A stretch of DNA of 28,094 bases, from the NCBI GenBank assembly GCA_031548325.1, contig JAVBRE010000250.1, forward strand, positions 1-28,094. Reading direction: 5' to 3'. This document shows, piece after piece, positions 1 to 8,516 of this stretch. Under the pieces are notes generated by a model, which was not told where the DNA came from, searched no databases, and was given only the letters and a program-made list of their open reading frames with translations. Numbering within the stretch: position 1 is the stretch's first letter; each line of letters begins with the position of its first letter. The DNA comes from FLUQ01 sp031548325. GTDB lineage: Bacteria; Desulfobacterota; Desulfovibrionia; Desulfovibrionales; Desulfovibrionaceae. Both the position numbers and the translations under genes were made by a program.

Positions 1-27
1 GAACTGCCGTTCCACCACCTCAGGGTC

Positions 28-258
28 GTGTCAAACAACGCTCCCGTGGGGGGAGCGACCAATCTTTAAGCGTCATGGCCTGCCTCACCTTCTGTTTCAA
101 TCCACGCTCCCGTGCGGGGAGCGACGACCTTTTATAGACCTTTTTAAGGGGTCCGCCGATGTTTCAATCCACGCTCCCGTGCGGGGAGCGACGTCCACGG
201 GGCGGGGAAAATACCTGTACAGCGTGGTTTCAATCCACGCTCCCGTGCGGGGAGCGAC
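28..258 (-). CRISPR. Short subtype I-C CRISPR array, 3 spacers
   Basis: Three identical 32-bp repeats lie at 94-125, 161-192 and 227-258. On the plus strand each starts GTTTCAATCCACGCTCCC and ends GTGCGGGGAGCGAC. A fourth copy at 28-59 differs at four positions and is the degenerate terminal repeat. The spacers are 60-93 (34 nt), 126-160 (35 nt) and 193-226 (34 nt). The repeat contains the inverted pair GCTCCCCGCACGGGAGC, the stem expected for Cas5 processing. Read on the minus strand, the repeat ends in ATTGAAAC, the usual crRNA handle end of this repeat type. Transcription therefore runs right to left, away from cas2, and the degenerate copy sits at the leader-distal end as expected. I cannot identify the spacer targets. 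Confidence 0.97.
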
Positions 259-462
259 TGTTACCCAAATTTTATCTTTTAAAACACGCTGTTCCCTCCT
301 GTTTTGCGAGAATATGGCGTTTATGGACCGCAAGCGGAGCGACATTCTTGTCTTGAAATAGTTTCGTTAATAAAATCGGTATATTTTATTTTCGAGAAAC
401 CCCCAGAAAAACCATGTCCGCTTGGGGTACCCGCGCTTCGCGCGCCGAGGCATAGTATCCTG
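259..462 (-). promoter_or_regulatory. Probable CRISPR leader between cas2 and the array
   Basis: This 204-bp non-coding stretch lies between the end of cas2 and the first intact repeat. It is AT-rich next to the array, including a minus-strand GATAAAAT about 15 bp before the first repeat that could serve as a -10 element. Its position at the intact-repeat end, opposite the degenerate repeat, fits a leader. A GC hairpin with a 5-bp stem and TTC loop lies at 432-444, just downstream of cas2. I see no convincing -35 element, so the exact start of pre-crRNA transcription is not determined. Confidence 0.65.
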
Positions 463-753
463 TCAGAGAATAAGCGGCCCTTCCGGGTCATAAGCCGCCT
501 TTGCTCCAACATGTTCCACCCGCTTTTTCCAATTGGACCCCAGGTAATAAAAGCGCAGGCTGTCCTTTTGTTCATCCATGCAGGCCTCGAGTTTTGCCCT
601 CAGAGCAGTCCACTGAGCCGGGTCCACCAGGCATTCAAATACGGAAAACTGCACGCGCTGCCCCCAGTTTTCGCAATGTTTGGCCAGTCGGCGCAGACGC
701 TTTTTTCCGTCGGAGTCCTGTGTGTTTACATCATAGCTGATTAATACCATCAT
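463..753 (-). CDS. cas2: CRISPR-associated endoribonuclease Cas2 (type I-C)
   Basis: This 96-residue protein is the structural partner of Cas1 in the spacer-integration complex. The N-terminus MMVLISYDVNTQDSDGKKR is the first beta strand of the Cas2 ferredoxin-like fold, with the conserved Asp at residue 8. The later segments RVQFSVFECLVDPAQW and LRFYYLGSNW match the family, and the length is typical. Two adjacent ATG codons (753 and 750) are possible starts. The start lies four bases after the cas1 stop, and GGTGAC near the end of cas1 can serve as ribosome binding site. It is the last gene of the cas operon, next to the leader. A longer in-frame upstream extension overlaps cas1 and lacks family similarity, so I reject it. 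Confidence 0.97.
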   Translation of the reverse strand: MMVLISYDVNTQDSDGKKRLRRLAKHCENWGQRVQFSVFECLVDPAQWTALRAKLEACMDEQKDSLRFYYLGSNWKKRVEHVGAKAAYDPEGPLIL

Positions 754-757
754 AACG

Positions 758-1777
758 TCACCGTATGACAAAAGGCGGGTATGTCTCCAGGTCGCCCCGT
801 ATATGCCGGGCGAGCAGGCGAGCCTGGTTGTGCCACACAAGCCCTATGGGCATCCGCTCTTGCAGAAAAGGGTGTTCCACCTCTTCCCGCTTGCGCTCCT
901 GCCATGCCACAATTACATCTTTCCGGGTCACGTCGTCCATCACCACCGCGCCCGATGCCGTTTTCTTGAATCCTTTTGCCTTGACCTGGCCCCTGTTGAT
1001 AAGAGTGCAGGCGAGCCTGTCGGCCAGATACGGCCGAAATTCTTCCATCATATCCAGGGCCAGACTTGGCCGCCCCGGCCGGTCTCGATGCAGAAAACCC
1101 ACTGCCGGATCCAGGCCGCAGCTTTCCAGGGCGCTGCGTATATCGTGAACCAACAAGGTATAAAGAAACGAAAGCAGACAGTTAACGGCATCAAGAGGGG
1201 GACGCCGGTTGCGCCCTGAAAACCGGAACGCCGGATCAGGGCTGGCGATAAGCAAATGGAAAACGCCGAAATAGGTGTTGGCCGCCTCGCCCTCAATCCC
1301 CCGCACCACGTCGAGGGGCAAATCGGGGTGCAACCGAGCCATGCAGGCAGCCAGACGGGAACAGGCGGCATCAAGTTCGGAAGCCGGCCGTTCGCGGGCC
1401 GTCCGCAACAATACAGTACGGCAGTTGGCTATTTTTCCTATGGTGGCTGCCCTGGCTATGTTCGCGGAAGCTTCAGGACTGTCGGCCATGCGGTATTGCT
1501 CGCGGCGCAAAAGGACATTGCCTTGTGTCGGACCGTGCATCGACGCCAGAAATCGACCGTTTTCCGTCAGCCAGGAAACGGCCACCCTGCTTTCCGCGCA
1601 ATGGCCGAGCAAAAAGGGACTGCAGGAAACCTGCCCGAAGAGGACAAGGCCGCCCAGGGTGTGAATGGGAACTTTGCCTTTGAGGCTTCCACCCTGATGC
1701 ACGGCAACGCATTCTCCGTCTTTGGCAAGGTAGCTTTCCTGCGTGGTAATGTAGAGCGTGTTCAGATGCTGCTTCAT
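758..1777 (-). CDS. cas1: CRISPR-associated integrase Cas1 (type I-C)
   Basis: The metal-dependent integrase that inserts new spacers at the leader end of the array, acting as a complex with Cas2. It has 339 residues, the usual length for type I-C Cas1. The N-terminal beta domain (about 1-90) contains LYITTQESYLAKDGE. The alpha-helical catalytic domain carries Glu162 in RGIEGEAANTYF, His230 in GFLHRDRPGRPSLA and Asp242 with Glu245 in LDMMEEFRP, which are the expected metal ligands. The start codon overlaps the cas4 stop in an ATGA arrangement, indicating translational coupling. All catalytic residues appear intact, so adaptation should be possible even though the adjacent array is very small. 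Confidence 0.98.
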   Translation of the reverse strand: MKQHLNTLYITTQESYLAKDGECVAVHQGGSLKGKVPIHTLGGLVLFGQVSCSPFLLGHCAESRVAVSWLTENGRFLASMHGPTQGNVLLRREQYRMADSPEASANIARAATIGKIANCRTVLLRTARERPASELDAACSRLAACMARLHPDLPLDVVRGIEGEAANTYFGVFHLLIASPDPAFRFSGRNRRPPLDAVNCLLSFLYTLLVHDIRSALESCGLDPAVGFLHRDRPGRPSLALDMMEEFRPYLADRLACTLINRGQVKAKGFKKTASGAVVMDDVTRKDVIVAWQERKREEVEHPFLQERMPIGLVWHNQARLLARHIRGDLETYPPFVIR

Positions 1778-2403
1778 GTCGGCTCCCGCAAGGATTTAAG
1801 ATAGAGCGACGCGGACCGCCGCTTGCCGGCGGCCTTGGGCAGGCAGTCTTCGGACAGCGAACAGGCGGCGCAGCGCTCGTCGGCAAGGGGCGGCGGCGTT
1901 GCCCCTTGGCGCAGCAGTTCGTGTATCCCCAGAGCGGTTTTGCGAACCTCGCCGCGCAGTTCGGCAACAAAAGCCACCTCTTGCCTGCGCCGGGTTTTGC
2001 CGTAGAAAAGCGCTCCTTCCGGCACCGGGCGGCCGAGCATCTCCTCCAGACACATGGCCTGAGCGCACAACTGCACCCGATCGGCGTCATGCTTTTTGGG
2101 CCGGCCTCGTTTGTATTCCACCGGGTAGGGCAACCAGTCGCCGTCTTTTCGGCGAAACTCGACGACATCCGCCTTGCCGCTCAGCCCAAGCTCGGCGGAA
2201 CGCAACAAAAGACCGGTGACGATTTTTACGTCGCCGCGCGTTTCGGTCTTGCCGCTGTCGGCCCGTTCGTGCAACAGCCGCCCTTCGGCGGTGTGCGCGT
2301 TCTCCGTCCATATCTGTTCCAGATGGATCAGCGCACACTGCCGGGGGCAGTATATGTAATGCTGCAGGGCCGAGAGGGGGATGAAATCGGCTTCGAGATA
2401 CAT
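1774..2403 (-). CDS. cas4: CRISPR-associated exonuclease Cas4 (type I-C)
   Basis: A RecB-fold, Fe-S-containing nuclease of 209 residues. In type I-C systems Cas4 works with Cas1-Cas2 to trim prespacers and select PAM-bearing ends. Visible motifs are Cys19 and Cys23 in YCPRQC near the N-terminus, His45, Asp79 in SGKADVVEF, Glu96 and Lys98 in PVEYKRG, Gln111 (QLCAQ), and the C-terminal cluster Cys178, Cys181 and Cys187. One N-terminal Cys plus the three C-terminal Cys would bind the Fe-S cluster. It is 17 bp downstream of cas7 and overlaps cas1 by 4 bp. All active-site residues are present. Confidence 0.97.
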   Translation of the reverse strand: MYLEADFIPLSALQHYIYCPRQCALIHLEQIWTENAHTAEGRLLHERADSGKTETRGDVKIVTGLLLRSAELGLSGKADVVEFRRKDGDWLPYPVEYKRGRPKKHDADRVQLCAQAMCLEEMLGRPVPEGALFYGKTRRRQEVAFVAELRGEVRKTALGIHELLRQGATPPPLADERCAACSLSEDCLPKAAGKRRSASLYLKSLREPT

Positions 2404-2420
2404 GCCCCCACCCTCGCTGT

Positions 2421-3293
2421 TTAGAGCTTTTCCAGTAATTCCACACCGTCAGGCAAGCCCTGTTTATTCACCGTCACCGTGTAGTCGGCAAATTTGCGGG
2501 GAGGGGTGTTTATATCGCCCGTCCGCTCAATGCCGACACGCTCAAAAAGCGCATGTGCCGGGGCATTGCCCAGTGCGTTTGCATGCTTGAAGACCACCAG
2601 TCTGCGGGCGGCCATCTCCCCCCGGCTCGCCGAGCGGTCATGCTCGAACATATTTTGCAGGGCCTGCCAGAAAAGCTCCAGGTCCGTATCGGAAAAGCCG
2701 GTTCGCTCGGCCAGGGGCGCGGAAATAAAACCGTGGGCGCGGTACAGGGCATAGGGAATGATGAATTTGTTGCCCATGGTACGGTTGTCGCCCCTTTGGG
2801 CTTCGGCTTCCTTTTCGGTGGTTACGGCCATCCGGGTGATGGTGACTTCGCGCGGGACTACCGGGCCGCAGCTTTTGGCAAAAGCCATCTGCACCGGGCC
2901 GCGCACCTGGCCGCAGTTCGTGCCGGTGCTCATGACCGCGCCAAAGGTGCGCACGTCATAAAAGTTCTGGCACATCCAGTCTCGGGCCTGCTCGATATCC
3001 CCGGCTTTGGCCTTATCCTTGGCCGGATCAAGGTTCAACGCTTTATAGGCAAGCTCGTGCTGTTGGTTCAGGATAGCCTTTTCCTTCACATAGATATGGT
3101 ATCCCGCGTTGCCGGATTTGGTCAGATCTACAAAGTTGCGCGCCTTGCGCTTAAGGCAAACGTCGGTGATAACGCCATACCCGGTTTCCGGGTCGATACG
3201 AGGCATATTGCCGGCATCAGGGTCGCCGTTGGGATTGCCGTTTTCCACATCGAAAAGCAGGACGAAATCATAGCGGTTCTGAATGGCGCTCAT
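2421..3293 (-). CDS. cas7: Type I-C Cascade backbone subunit Cas7 (Csd2)
   Basis: The repeated backbone subunit that wraps the crRNA guide in the type I-C Cascade. It has 290 residues. The N-terminus IQNRYDFVLLFDVENGNPNGDPDAGNMPR is characteristic of Csd2 (here split for length: FDVENGNPNGDPDAGNMPR, about residues 14-32), followed by a DVCLKRKARNFV region. The middle FYDVRTFGAVMSTG and VRGPVQMAFAKS are also typical of the family. The start is supported by AAGGAG on the minus strand about 7 bases upstream. It sits between cas8c (20-bp gap) and cas4 (17-bp gap) in the operon. Confidence 0.97.
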   Translation of the reverse strand: MSAIQNRYDFVLLFDVENGNPNGDPDAGNMPRIDPETGYGVITDVCLKRKARNFVDLTKSGNAGYHIYVKEKAILNQQHELAYKALNLDPAKDKAKAGDIEQARDWMCQNFYDVRTFGAVMSTGTNCGQVRGPVQMAFAKSCGPVVPREVTITRMAVTTEKEAEAQRGDNRTMGNKFIIPYALYRAHGFISAPLAERTGFSDTDLELFWQALQNMFEHDRSASRGEMAARRLVVFKHANALGNAPAHALFERVGIERTGDINTPPRKFADYTVTVNKQGLPDGVELLEKL

Positions 3294-3313
3294 TACGGAC
3301 TCCTTGCCGGTTA

Positions 3314-5068
3314 TTACTGTTGCGCGATAGAAGAATTTTCAAGCACAGCGTCATCATCGGACTTGACGGCTTTTGCCGCCCGTTGATGGTAATACCCCAG
3401 GGCGAAGAGTCCCTGAGCCTGTAAATCGAGATGAGGGGGAAACTCGTTGTCGATATGCTCCAGCACATCGCGGATCAGTTTGTCGTACCCGCCTGCCTTG
3501 GCCTTGCTGATGTGATGCTGGGCGTTGCGAATCAACAGCGGAAAGACCACAGCCGGAGTAGCCGAGGCCGAACCGTAATATTTATCGCGGATATCCGCGT
3601 TGATGTTCTGTCCTATGGCTTTGCGCTGCACACCCACAAGCAGGGCGAAGAGCCGCCCGAGTTGATAGGCCGGACTTGGGTGTTCGGGATTCAGGGACAT
3701 AAGCTCCTCCTTGTGAGCGTGATTTCTGATAAGCATGGCCTTGATGAGCCCTGCCCGCACGGAGTTGGGATCATCGCCCGAACGCAGGCGCTGCAGGCAC
3801 ATGGGCAGAAGATGGGCGGGGTAGGCGTGGCCGGACAGAGTGCTCTTGATCAGGTCGTCGCCGAGCCGCTGAATGTCATCCGCGTCCTTGTGCTGCCCCA
3901 GCACGGCGCGGGCAATCTGCCACACCGAGGGGAATTCCGGCTCGGTGTCAAAACGGCGCTCAATGGCCAACTTAGCGTAATGGCTGCGGATATTTTCCAG
4001 AAACTCTCCGGCCGGACCTTGCAGAAAAAAACCCACGGACAGACGCGCGGCATTGGGTTTCAGGGCCAGCACGTAGATGCGCACTCCGGGATCAAGCCCT
4101 GGCCAGGCTTCGGCCACGGGCAGGCCCTTGCCCAGGCGGCGCAGCACGTCGGCCCGTTCCTGCGCGGATTCCGTATCCGCTTCCGCTTTCCCGCTTCCGC
4201 CTTCCCGGCCGCTGAGAAGGGCCAGAAGATTGTTCTCCAGGGGCGAGTCACGCTCGGCCCAGCAAACCACGGTGGCCGCGCCAAGACGCAGCCGCTGATC
4301 CGGACTGCTCAGCAAATAGTTGAGAGCCGTGGTGTAGCCAAAGGCCGCAGCCTTGCCCACCGGCGCATTGAAGTTTTTCTCTTTGCCGAAGGATTCGAAA
4401 GCTCCCTGGTTATACGCGCTGATGGAGGCCCCACCCGTCTGCGCCCCCATCACGCCTTTTATGAATGGGTGCAGTTTTGCGATAGCGGTATGTTCCCCGG
4501 TCACCAAGCAGATGCCCGCATCGCCGTCTTCGGCATTTTGTCCCCTGGCCAACCAGGCGGCCCGCAAGGCGGGGAGTTCGTGCAGATAGTGCCGGCCGAC
4601 GCGGAAAACCAGGTTGGCGGCGGCTATATCCGCCCATTTTTCCTCTATGCACGGATCATGCGCCGAAGGATTCCGCAGAAAACGCAGCAAGGCGGCGGCT
4701 TCCGGGGTGTCCACGGATTGCAGCAACTCTTCGTGCAAATGCCGGAAGGCCTCTTGGCACTTGGCGGTGCGCTCCGGCTTGCCCTTGTCGTCGCGGCCAA
4801 GCACATAGCCTGGGCCGTCCCAGAGGAAGTTCGGCTCTATACCCACAGTGCGGGCTTTGCCGAGAGCAGGCACGATCATCTTGCGCGGCACCAGTTTTTT
4901 GCCCTTGGCGGCGGGCTCGCGCAGATCAAGCACATCCAGCAGCCCGCCCTGCTCGTCAAGCTGCAAGGCAAAGCTTACGGACTGTGGGGCAAATCCTTCA
5001 GGTGCGGCATCCGAATCTTCCCGCTCGGACAGCCGCCGGTAATAGCTGTTAAGAGCCTGAAGAATCAT
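3314..5068 (-). CDS. cas8c: Type I-C Cascade large subunit Cas8c (Csd1)
   Basis: A 584-residue protein of the Csd1/Cas8c family, the large subunit that recognises the PAM and helps recruit Cas3. Family features include the N-terminal MILQALNSYYRRL, the segment FLWDGPGYVLGRDDKGKPER (about residues 82-101), CLVTGEHTAIAKLHPFIKG (about 187-205) and the C-terminal PAYQLGRLFALLVGVQRKAI, followed by a helical end. Its start overlaps the cas5 stop by 4 bp (ATGA), with GGAGG about 7 bases upstream inside cas5. A 572-codon open frame on the opposite strand is only a GC-driven shadow. Type I-C operons are reported to make a small Cas11-like subunit from an internal start in cas8c. I did not identify such a start with confidence. 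Confidence 0.97.
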   Translation of the reverse strand: MILQALNSYYRRLSEREDSDAAPEGFAPQSVSFALQLDEQGGLLDVLDLREPAAKGKKLVPRKMIVPALGKARTVGIEPNFLWDGPGYVLGRDDKGKPERTAKCQEAFRHLHEELLQSVDTPEAAALLRFLRNPSAHDPCIEEKWADIAAANLVFRVGRHYLHELPALRAAWLARGQNAEDGDAGICLVTGEHTAIAKLHPFIKGVMGAQTGGASISAYNQGAFESFGKEKNFNAPVGKAAAFGYTTALNYLLSSPDQRLRLGAATVVCWAERDSPLENNLLALLSGREGGSGKAEADTESAQERADVLRRLGKGLPVAEAWPGLDPGVRIYVLALKPNAARLSVGFFLQGPAGEFLENIRSHYAKLAIERRFDTEPEFPSVWQIARAVLGQHKDADDIQRLGDDLIKSTLSGHAYPAHLLPMCLQRLRSGDDPNSVRAGLIKAMLIRNHAHKEELMSLNPEHPSPAYQLGRLFALLVGVQRKAIGQNINADIRDKYYGSASATPAVVFPLLIRNAQHHISKAKAGGYDKLIRDVLEHIDNEFPPHLDLQAQGLFALGYYHQRAAKAVKSDDDAVLENSSIAQQ

Positions 5069-5727
5069 CGGCGCACCTCCGGGGAATCGGGTTCGGGAAT
5101 GCGCACGACGCCCTTATCCAACGTTGCCCGAAAGAACATGGGGCTATAGTTGTTCTGGTAATCAAGGTCATAAAGCATCCAGCCGAGATCCCGGTTGCCC
5201 TCGGGACTATCGGCAACCGGCGATGGCGGTATGCTCTCCACAGGGGCCACAAAGGCGGGGAATTCCCGACAGCCCAGGCAGGGCTGGTGATAAACCTGCC
5301 CTTTGGCCAAGCGACGGTTAAAGATATCCAGATGCTTGCCGGGAGAATCGTCAGGCCCGGCCTGGTCCGTAAGGACAAAGTGGGCTTCCACATAGTAGTC
5401 CACGTCCTTGAGCACCAGGGATGCCCGCTGCTGCCTGTCGTCTTCAATAAAAGCCGCCAGGGGGCAGCCCTTTTTCATGGCTTCATTGATATTTCTAGTG
5501 GGGATTTTGCCGCCCAGTTCGTTGCGGCGAATGCTTGTAAACTTCACCGGGCGCATCATGTGCACGGCGTCCACCCGCCAGGAAATGGCGGGCTTCCAGT
5601 GAAGGGCTTCCAAAATGCCCCGCAAAGCGGACGGCGTCGGAACATCGTAGGACACACGCTCGCTCTTCATCTCCGGCCGGGTGAAACAGGCATAGTCGCC
5701 GAATATCCTCAGACGCACTCCGTACAT
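5065..5727 (-). CDS. cas5: Type I-C crRNA endonuclease Cas5 (Cas5d)
   Basis: A 220-residue Cas5d. In type I-C, which lacks Cas6, this protein cleaves the pre-crRNA at the repeat stem and stays in Cascade at the 5' handle. The sequence shows MYGVRLRIFGDYACFTRPEM, then SYDVPTPSALRGILEAL (about 26-42, a family hallmark) and GKHLDIFNRRLAKGQ around residue 130. Lys131-His132 probably correspond to the catalytic Lys-His pair described for Bacillus Cas5d, an inference from position and context. The ATG at 5727 is preceded by AAGGAGGTG with ideal spacing. A longer reading from 5784 lacks this support. No cas6 is present in the window, as expected. Confidence 0.96.
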   Translation of the reverse strand: MYGVRLRIFGDYACFTRPEMKSERVSYDVPTPSALRGILEALHWKPAISWRVDAVHMMRPVKFTSIRRNELGGKIPTRNINEAMKKGCPLAAFIEDDRQQRASLVLKDVDYYVEAHFVLTDQAGPDDSPGKHLDIFNRRLAKGQVYHQPCLGCREFPAFVAPVESIPPSPVADSPEGNRDLGWMLYDLDYQNNYSPMFFRATLDKGVVRIPEPDSPEVRR

Positions 5728-5780
5728 CAGCACCTCCTTATGGCGAATCCTTTGTCGCTCTTCGTTCACTCCTTCCCCGT

Positions 5781-8054
5781 TCACACCACCAACCCATCCA
5801 CCGTACGGAAAACCGGGTTGCGCACGTCCAGGCCTAAGCCCGGCCTTTGCGCATCAATTTTCTTTCCTTCCAGGCCGTCGTAAAGATCGAGGTTCGTCAA
5901 TTCGTAAAACTGGCCGGCAAAACCTACGGTCTCGACGCTTTTGCCCAGAAGTGCACCCATTGTTTTTTGCGGCACGCCTACGATCCATTGCTGCAACCGG
6001 CGGTACAGTGCGCGATCCGCCTTGCCCGCGCGCAAGGCGTCCAGAGCCTCACGCGCGGCGGCGTTATACGGAATGATCAGCGGCAATTCGTAATCCTCGA
6101 TGAAACAAAAATCCCGCTCCACGCTGCGGAAGGGGAACATCCCTTTCTCCGCGTGCTTCCGTACCCGTTGCAAAATATCGGGCTTATCCAGCCCTTCGGA
6201 TCCAGCCATGGAGTGTAATTCATTAAAGTACAGAGCCACTGCCTCGGGCGACAGCAGCGGCAGGCCTGCCCGCAGCACGGCCTCTGTTGCGCTTCTGCGG
6301 CGGTCCTGCTCGCCGTATTGCTTTTCAGGAAATTGAAAAACAAAAGTACGGCCCCGCTTAAGCAGACCTTCACGGTTGCAGCGCCCGGCGGCTTGGGCGA
6401 TGGAGTCGACACCGCTGAGAGCACGGTAAACCACAGGCCAATCTTGATCGACCCCGGCCTCAATGAGCGAAGTTGACACGAGCAGCAGGGGAGGTCTGGA
6501 AGGATCCTTCAACATGATGTTGATCTGACGCAATACAGTTTTGCGGTGGGCCGGACACATCCAGGTGCTGAGGTGAAAAAGGGCTTTGTCCTTTGGTAGG
6601 GACATGCGGAGCAATTCATACAGGTCACGCGCCTGGGCTTTGGTATTGACGATGCATAAAGCTCTGTCGTGCCCGGCGAGCCTGGCCGTCAACGCCGGAA
6701 CATCCACAGTGCCGATAAATTCCAGCTTGACCCGCTCAAGACGCCGGAATAGCTCCGGCGGGTCAGGTATAATCTCCCGCACATTCTCAAGTCCGTTGCG
6801 GTTCCAGGGTGTTGTGCCCACTTCTGGTTGCGTGGCGGTGCACAGTACGGCGGAAGCCCGATACAAGCCGGTAAGCTCTCTGATGGCCGCGAGGCAGGGG
6901 CGGTACAACGGCGTAGGCAAAGTCTGGGCCTCGTCAAGGACGATGACGCTCCCGGCAATATTGTGCAGCTTTCGGCAGCGGGAGGACCGTGCCGCAAACA
7001 GGGACTCGAAAAACTGCACGGCCGTGGTGACAATGATGGGGGCGTCCCAGTTTTCAAAGGCCAGAGTGTGGGCGTCTTCGTGATGGTCAGCCTTTTCGGG
7101 ATCTTTCTCCGGTTTCTCCTCGGCATTGGAATGGTGTTCGATAACAGCGCGGGCGAAATTCGCGCCAAAGGCCTCGCGAAATATGCCGGCGGTTTGTTCG
7201 ATGATGCTGGTGTACGGGATGACGTAAATGACGCGTTGCAGGGAATGTTCGGCCGCATGGTCAAGAGCGAAGGCCAGGGAAGAAAGCGTTTTGCCGCCAC
7301 CTGTGGGTACGGTGAGCGAAAACAACCCCTGTTCCCACCTGGCCGCTCTTCGGCAGGCCGCCAGCACCTTTGCCCGTTGTTCGTTGACGTTTCCCGCTTT
7401 GGCCTCGGCGGTCTTTTGGACCATAAAGACGTTGAAAGCCTCATGCAGAGCGGCAAGATTCGGATACCCGTCGCGCAGGGCTGCCCTTTCCGGAGCCATG
7501 ACGGATTCTGTGTTCAAAAAATCCGCATCTACAAGGCAGGAATAAAGCATCCGTATCCAAAAACATACGCTGAAGGCCAGCTCCGCTTCTCCTTTCTGCG
7601 TGAAAGCCGGGAGGGAAAGCTTGCCCTTCGGCAAGACAATCTCTTCACGCCAGGCGGAATAGTCCGGAATGGCGTCCTTTGTCCGCAATCGTTCGCTCAG
7701 GCTCAACCCACCCATTTCTCCGGCAACTCCATCGACAAGACCGGTATGGTGGCCTGAAATGATATGCGCCAGGGGCTTGGCAAATACTCCATAGGAACAG
7801 GAGTCCAAAAAACTGATGGCCTCAAGAGCTCCGGCGAGGGAGTGGTCAACTCTCTTCCCCCCGTATAAACGCTTTTGAAAGGCCAAGGAGTATTTGCCGA
7901 GATCGTGCAGTAAACCGCACAAAAAAGCCCATGCCCCACTGCCGAAGGTAGAGGCGAATTCTTCAGCATTACGCGCCACGACAGTGAGGTGTTCACGTAG
8001 ATGTTGCCATAATTCAGGTGGTTGTCCCGAAATACTGTGAGCGAAAAATGGCAT
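5781..8054 (-). CDS. cas3: CRISPR-associated nuclease-helicase Cas3
   Basis: The effector that nicks, unwinds and degrades target DNA after Cascade binding. It has 757 residues from the chosen start. The N-terminal HD nuclease shows HDLGK (His50-Asp51), His71 in VDHSLAGA and HH at 102-103. The SF2 helicase part shows Walker A TVPTGGGKT (about 248-256), DEAQ (374-377), CTATQP (405-410) and motif VI QAAGRCNREG (about 554-563). I chose ATG at 8054 because GGAGAA lies five bases upstream. ATG codons at 8069 and 8186 are in frame but lack as good a site, and the extension resembles no Cas3 domain. It is the first gene of the operon, with a 53-bp gap to cas5. Confidence 0.96.
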   Translation of the reverse strand: MPFFAHSISGQPPELWQHLREHLTVVARNAEEFASTFGSGAWAFLCGLLHDLGKYSLAFQKRLYGGKRVDHSLAGALEAISFLDSCSYGVFAKPLAHIISGHHTGLVDGVAGEMGGLSLSERLRTKDAIPDYSAWREEIVLPKGKLSLPAFTQKGEAELAFSVCFWIRMLYSCLVDADFLNTESVMAPERAALRDGYPNLAALHEAFNVFMVQKTAEAKAGNVNEQRAKVLAACRRAARWEQGLFSLTVPTGGGKTLSSLAFALDHAAEHSLQRVIYVIPYTSIIEQTAGIFREAFGANFARAVIEHHSNAEEKPEKDPEKADHHEDAHTLAFENWDAPIIVTTAVQFFESLFAARSSRCRKLHNIAGSVIVLDEAQTLPTPLYRPCLAAIRELTGLYRASAVLCTATQPEVGTTPWNRNGLENVREIIPDPPELFRRLERVKLEFIGTVDVPALTARLAGHDRALCIVNTKAQARDLYELLRMSLPKDKALFHLSTWMCPAHRKTVLRQINIMLKDPSRPPLLLVSTSLIEAGVDQDWPVVYRALSGVDSIAQAAGRCNREGLLKRGRTFVFQFPEKQYGEQDRRRSATEAVLRAGLPLLSPEAVALYFNELHSMAGSEGLDKPDILQRVRKHAEKGMFPFRSVERDFCFIEDYELPLIIPYNAAAREALDALRAGKADRALYRRLQQWIVGVPQKTMGALLGKSVETVGFAGQFYELTNLDLYDGLEGKKIDAQRPGLGLDVRNPVFRTVDGLVV

Positions 8055-8516
8055 TGCTTCTCCATTCATTGCAATTGAATTCAATGCGTCTCGCCTTTTG
8101 CTTTTTTGATCCTTAATCTCAAAGTATCGAAAGCGGATGTTGGCATGGCGAAAAACCATTTTGCTGTTGCTCTGCTTGCCATTCAAACTGAATCATGTGA
8201 AAATAAACGAAATATAAATTATAAATATTGCAGCGCAAGACAAATTTTACGTTGGATGTACAATACGTATCAATAAAAATATTAATAATGTCCAGAATTT
8301 TTTGCGCATTTTGCAGTGGATCGGCTCACGTCGGACAGGGTCTTGACAAATTTCACATGCAGCGGAGGTGACGGCGGCCGCCATGCGCGCCATTTACCCC
8401 GCCCCGGTTATCCGTTACAAGACCGTGACGCCCGAAAAACATCTTCAGCCGAAAATTTGAGTCCGCGCCCGTGGAATCGGCGGCAAAACGCGAAAGCGCA
8501 CGGCGGCCGGAAAAAT
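8055..8516. other. Divergent intergenic region between cas3 and panE
   Basis: This 462-bp stretch has no convincing gene. The left part, up to about 8300, is very AT-rich and carries the probable cas promoter on the minus strand. The palindrome ATACGTAT lies at 8263-8270. The right part returns to high GC. A 25-codon frame at 8383-8460 (starting MRAIYPAPVIRYK) has GGAGG 13 bases or more upstream, which is too far to support translation, so I do not call it a gene. TTGACA occurs at 8343-8348 but no matching -10 follows at the right distance. Confidence 0.6.
8211..8238 (-). promoter_or_regulatory. Possible promoter of the cas operon
   Basis: On the minus strand, TTGCGC (8238-8233) is followed after 16 bp by TATATT (8216-8211), in the AT-rich DNA about 160 bp upstream of the cas3 start. 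An overlapping TATAAT at 8223-8218 is an alternative -10, but its nearest -35 candidate (TTGTCT) is only 14 bp away. This is motif matching by eye. The AT-rich setting makes chance matches likely. Confidence 0.35.

Noticed and set aside
331..343. A partial match to the CRISPR repeat end (GCGGAGCGAC) inside the leader
   Set aside because: Only about ten bases match and the rest of the repeat is absent, so it cannot be called a repeat copy.
3431..5149. A 572-codon open frame antisense to cas8c
   Set aside because: cas8c has family motifs and proper operon overlaps. The opposite frame has no ribosome binding site or recognisable domain.
8383..8460. A 25-codon frame upstream of panE
   Set aside because: The nearest Shine-Dalgarno-like sequence is too far from the ATG, and the peptide matches nothing I recognise.
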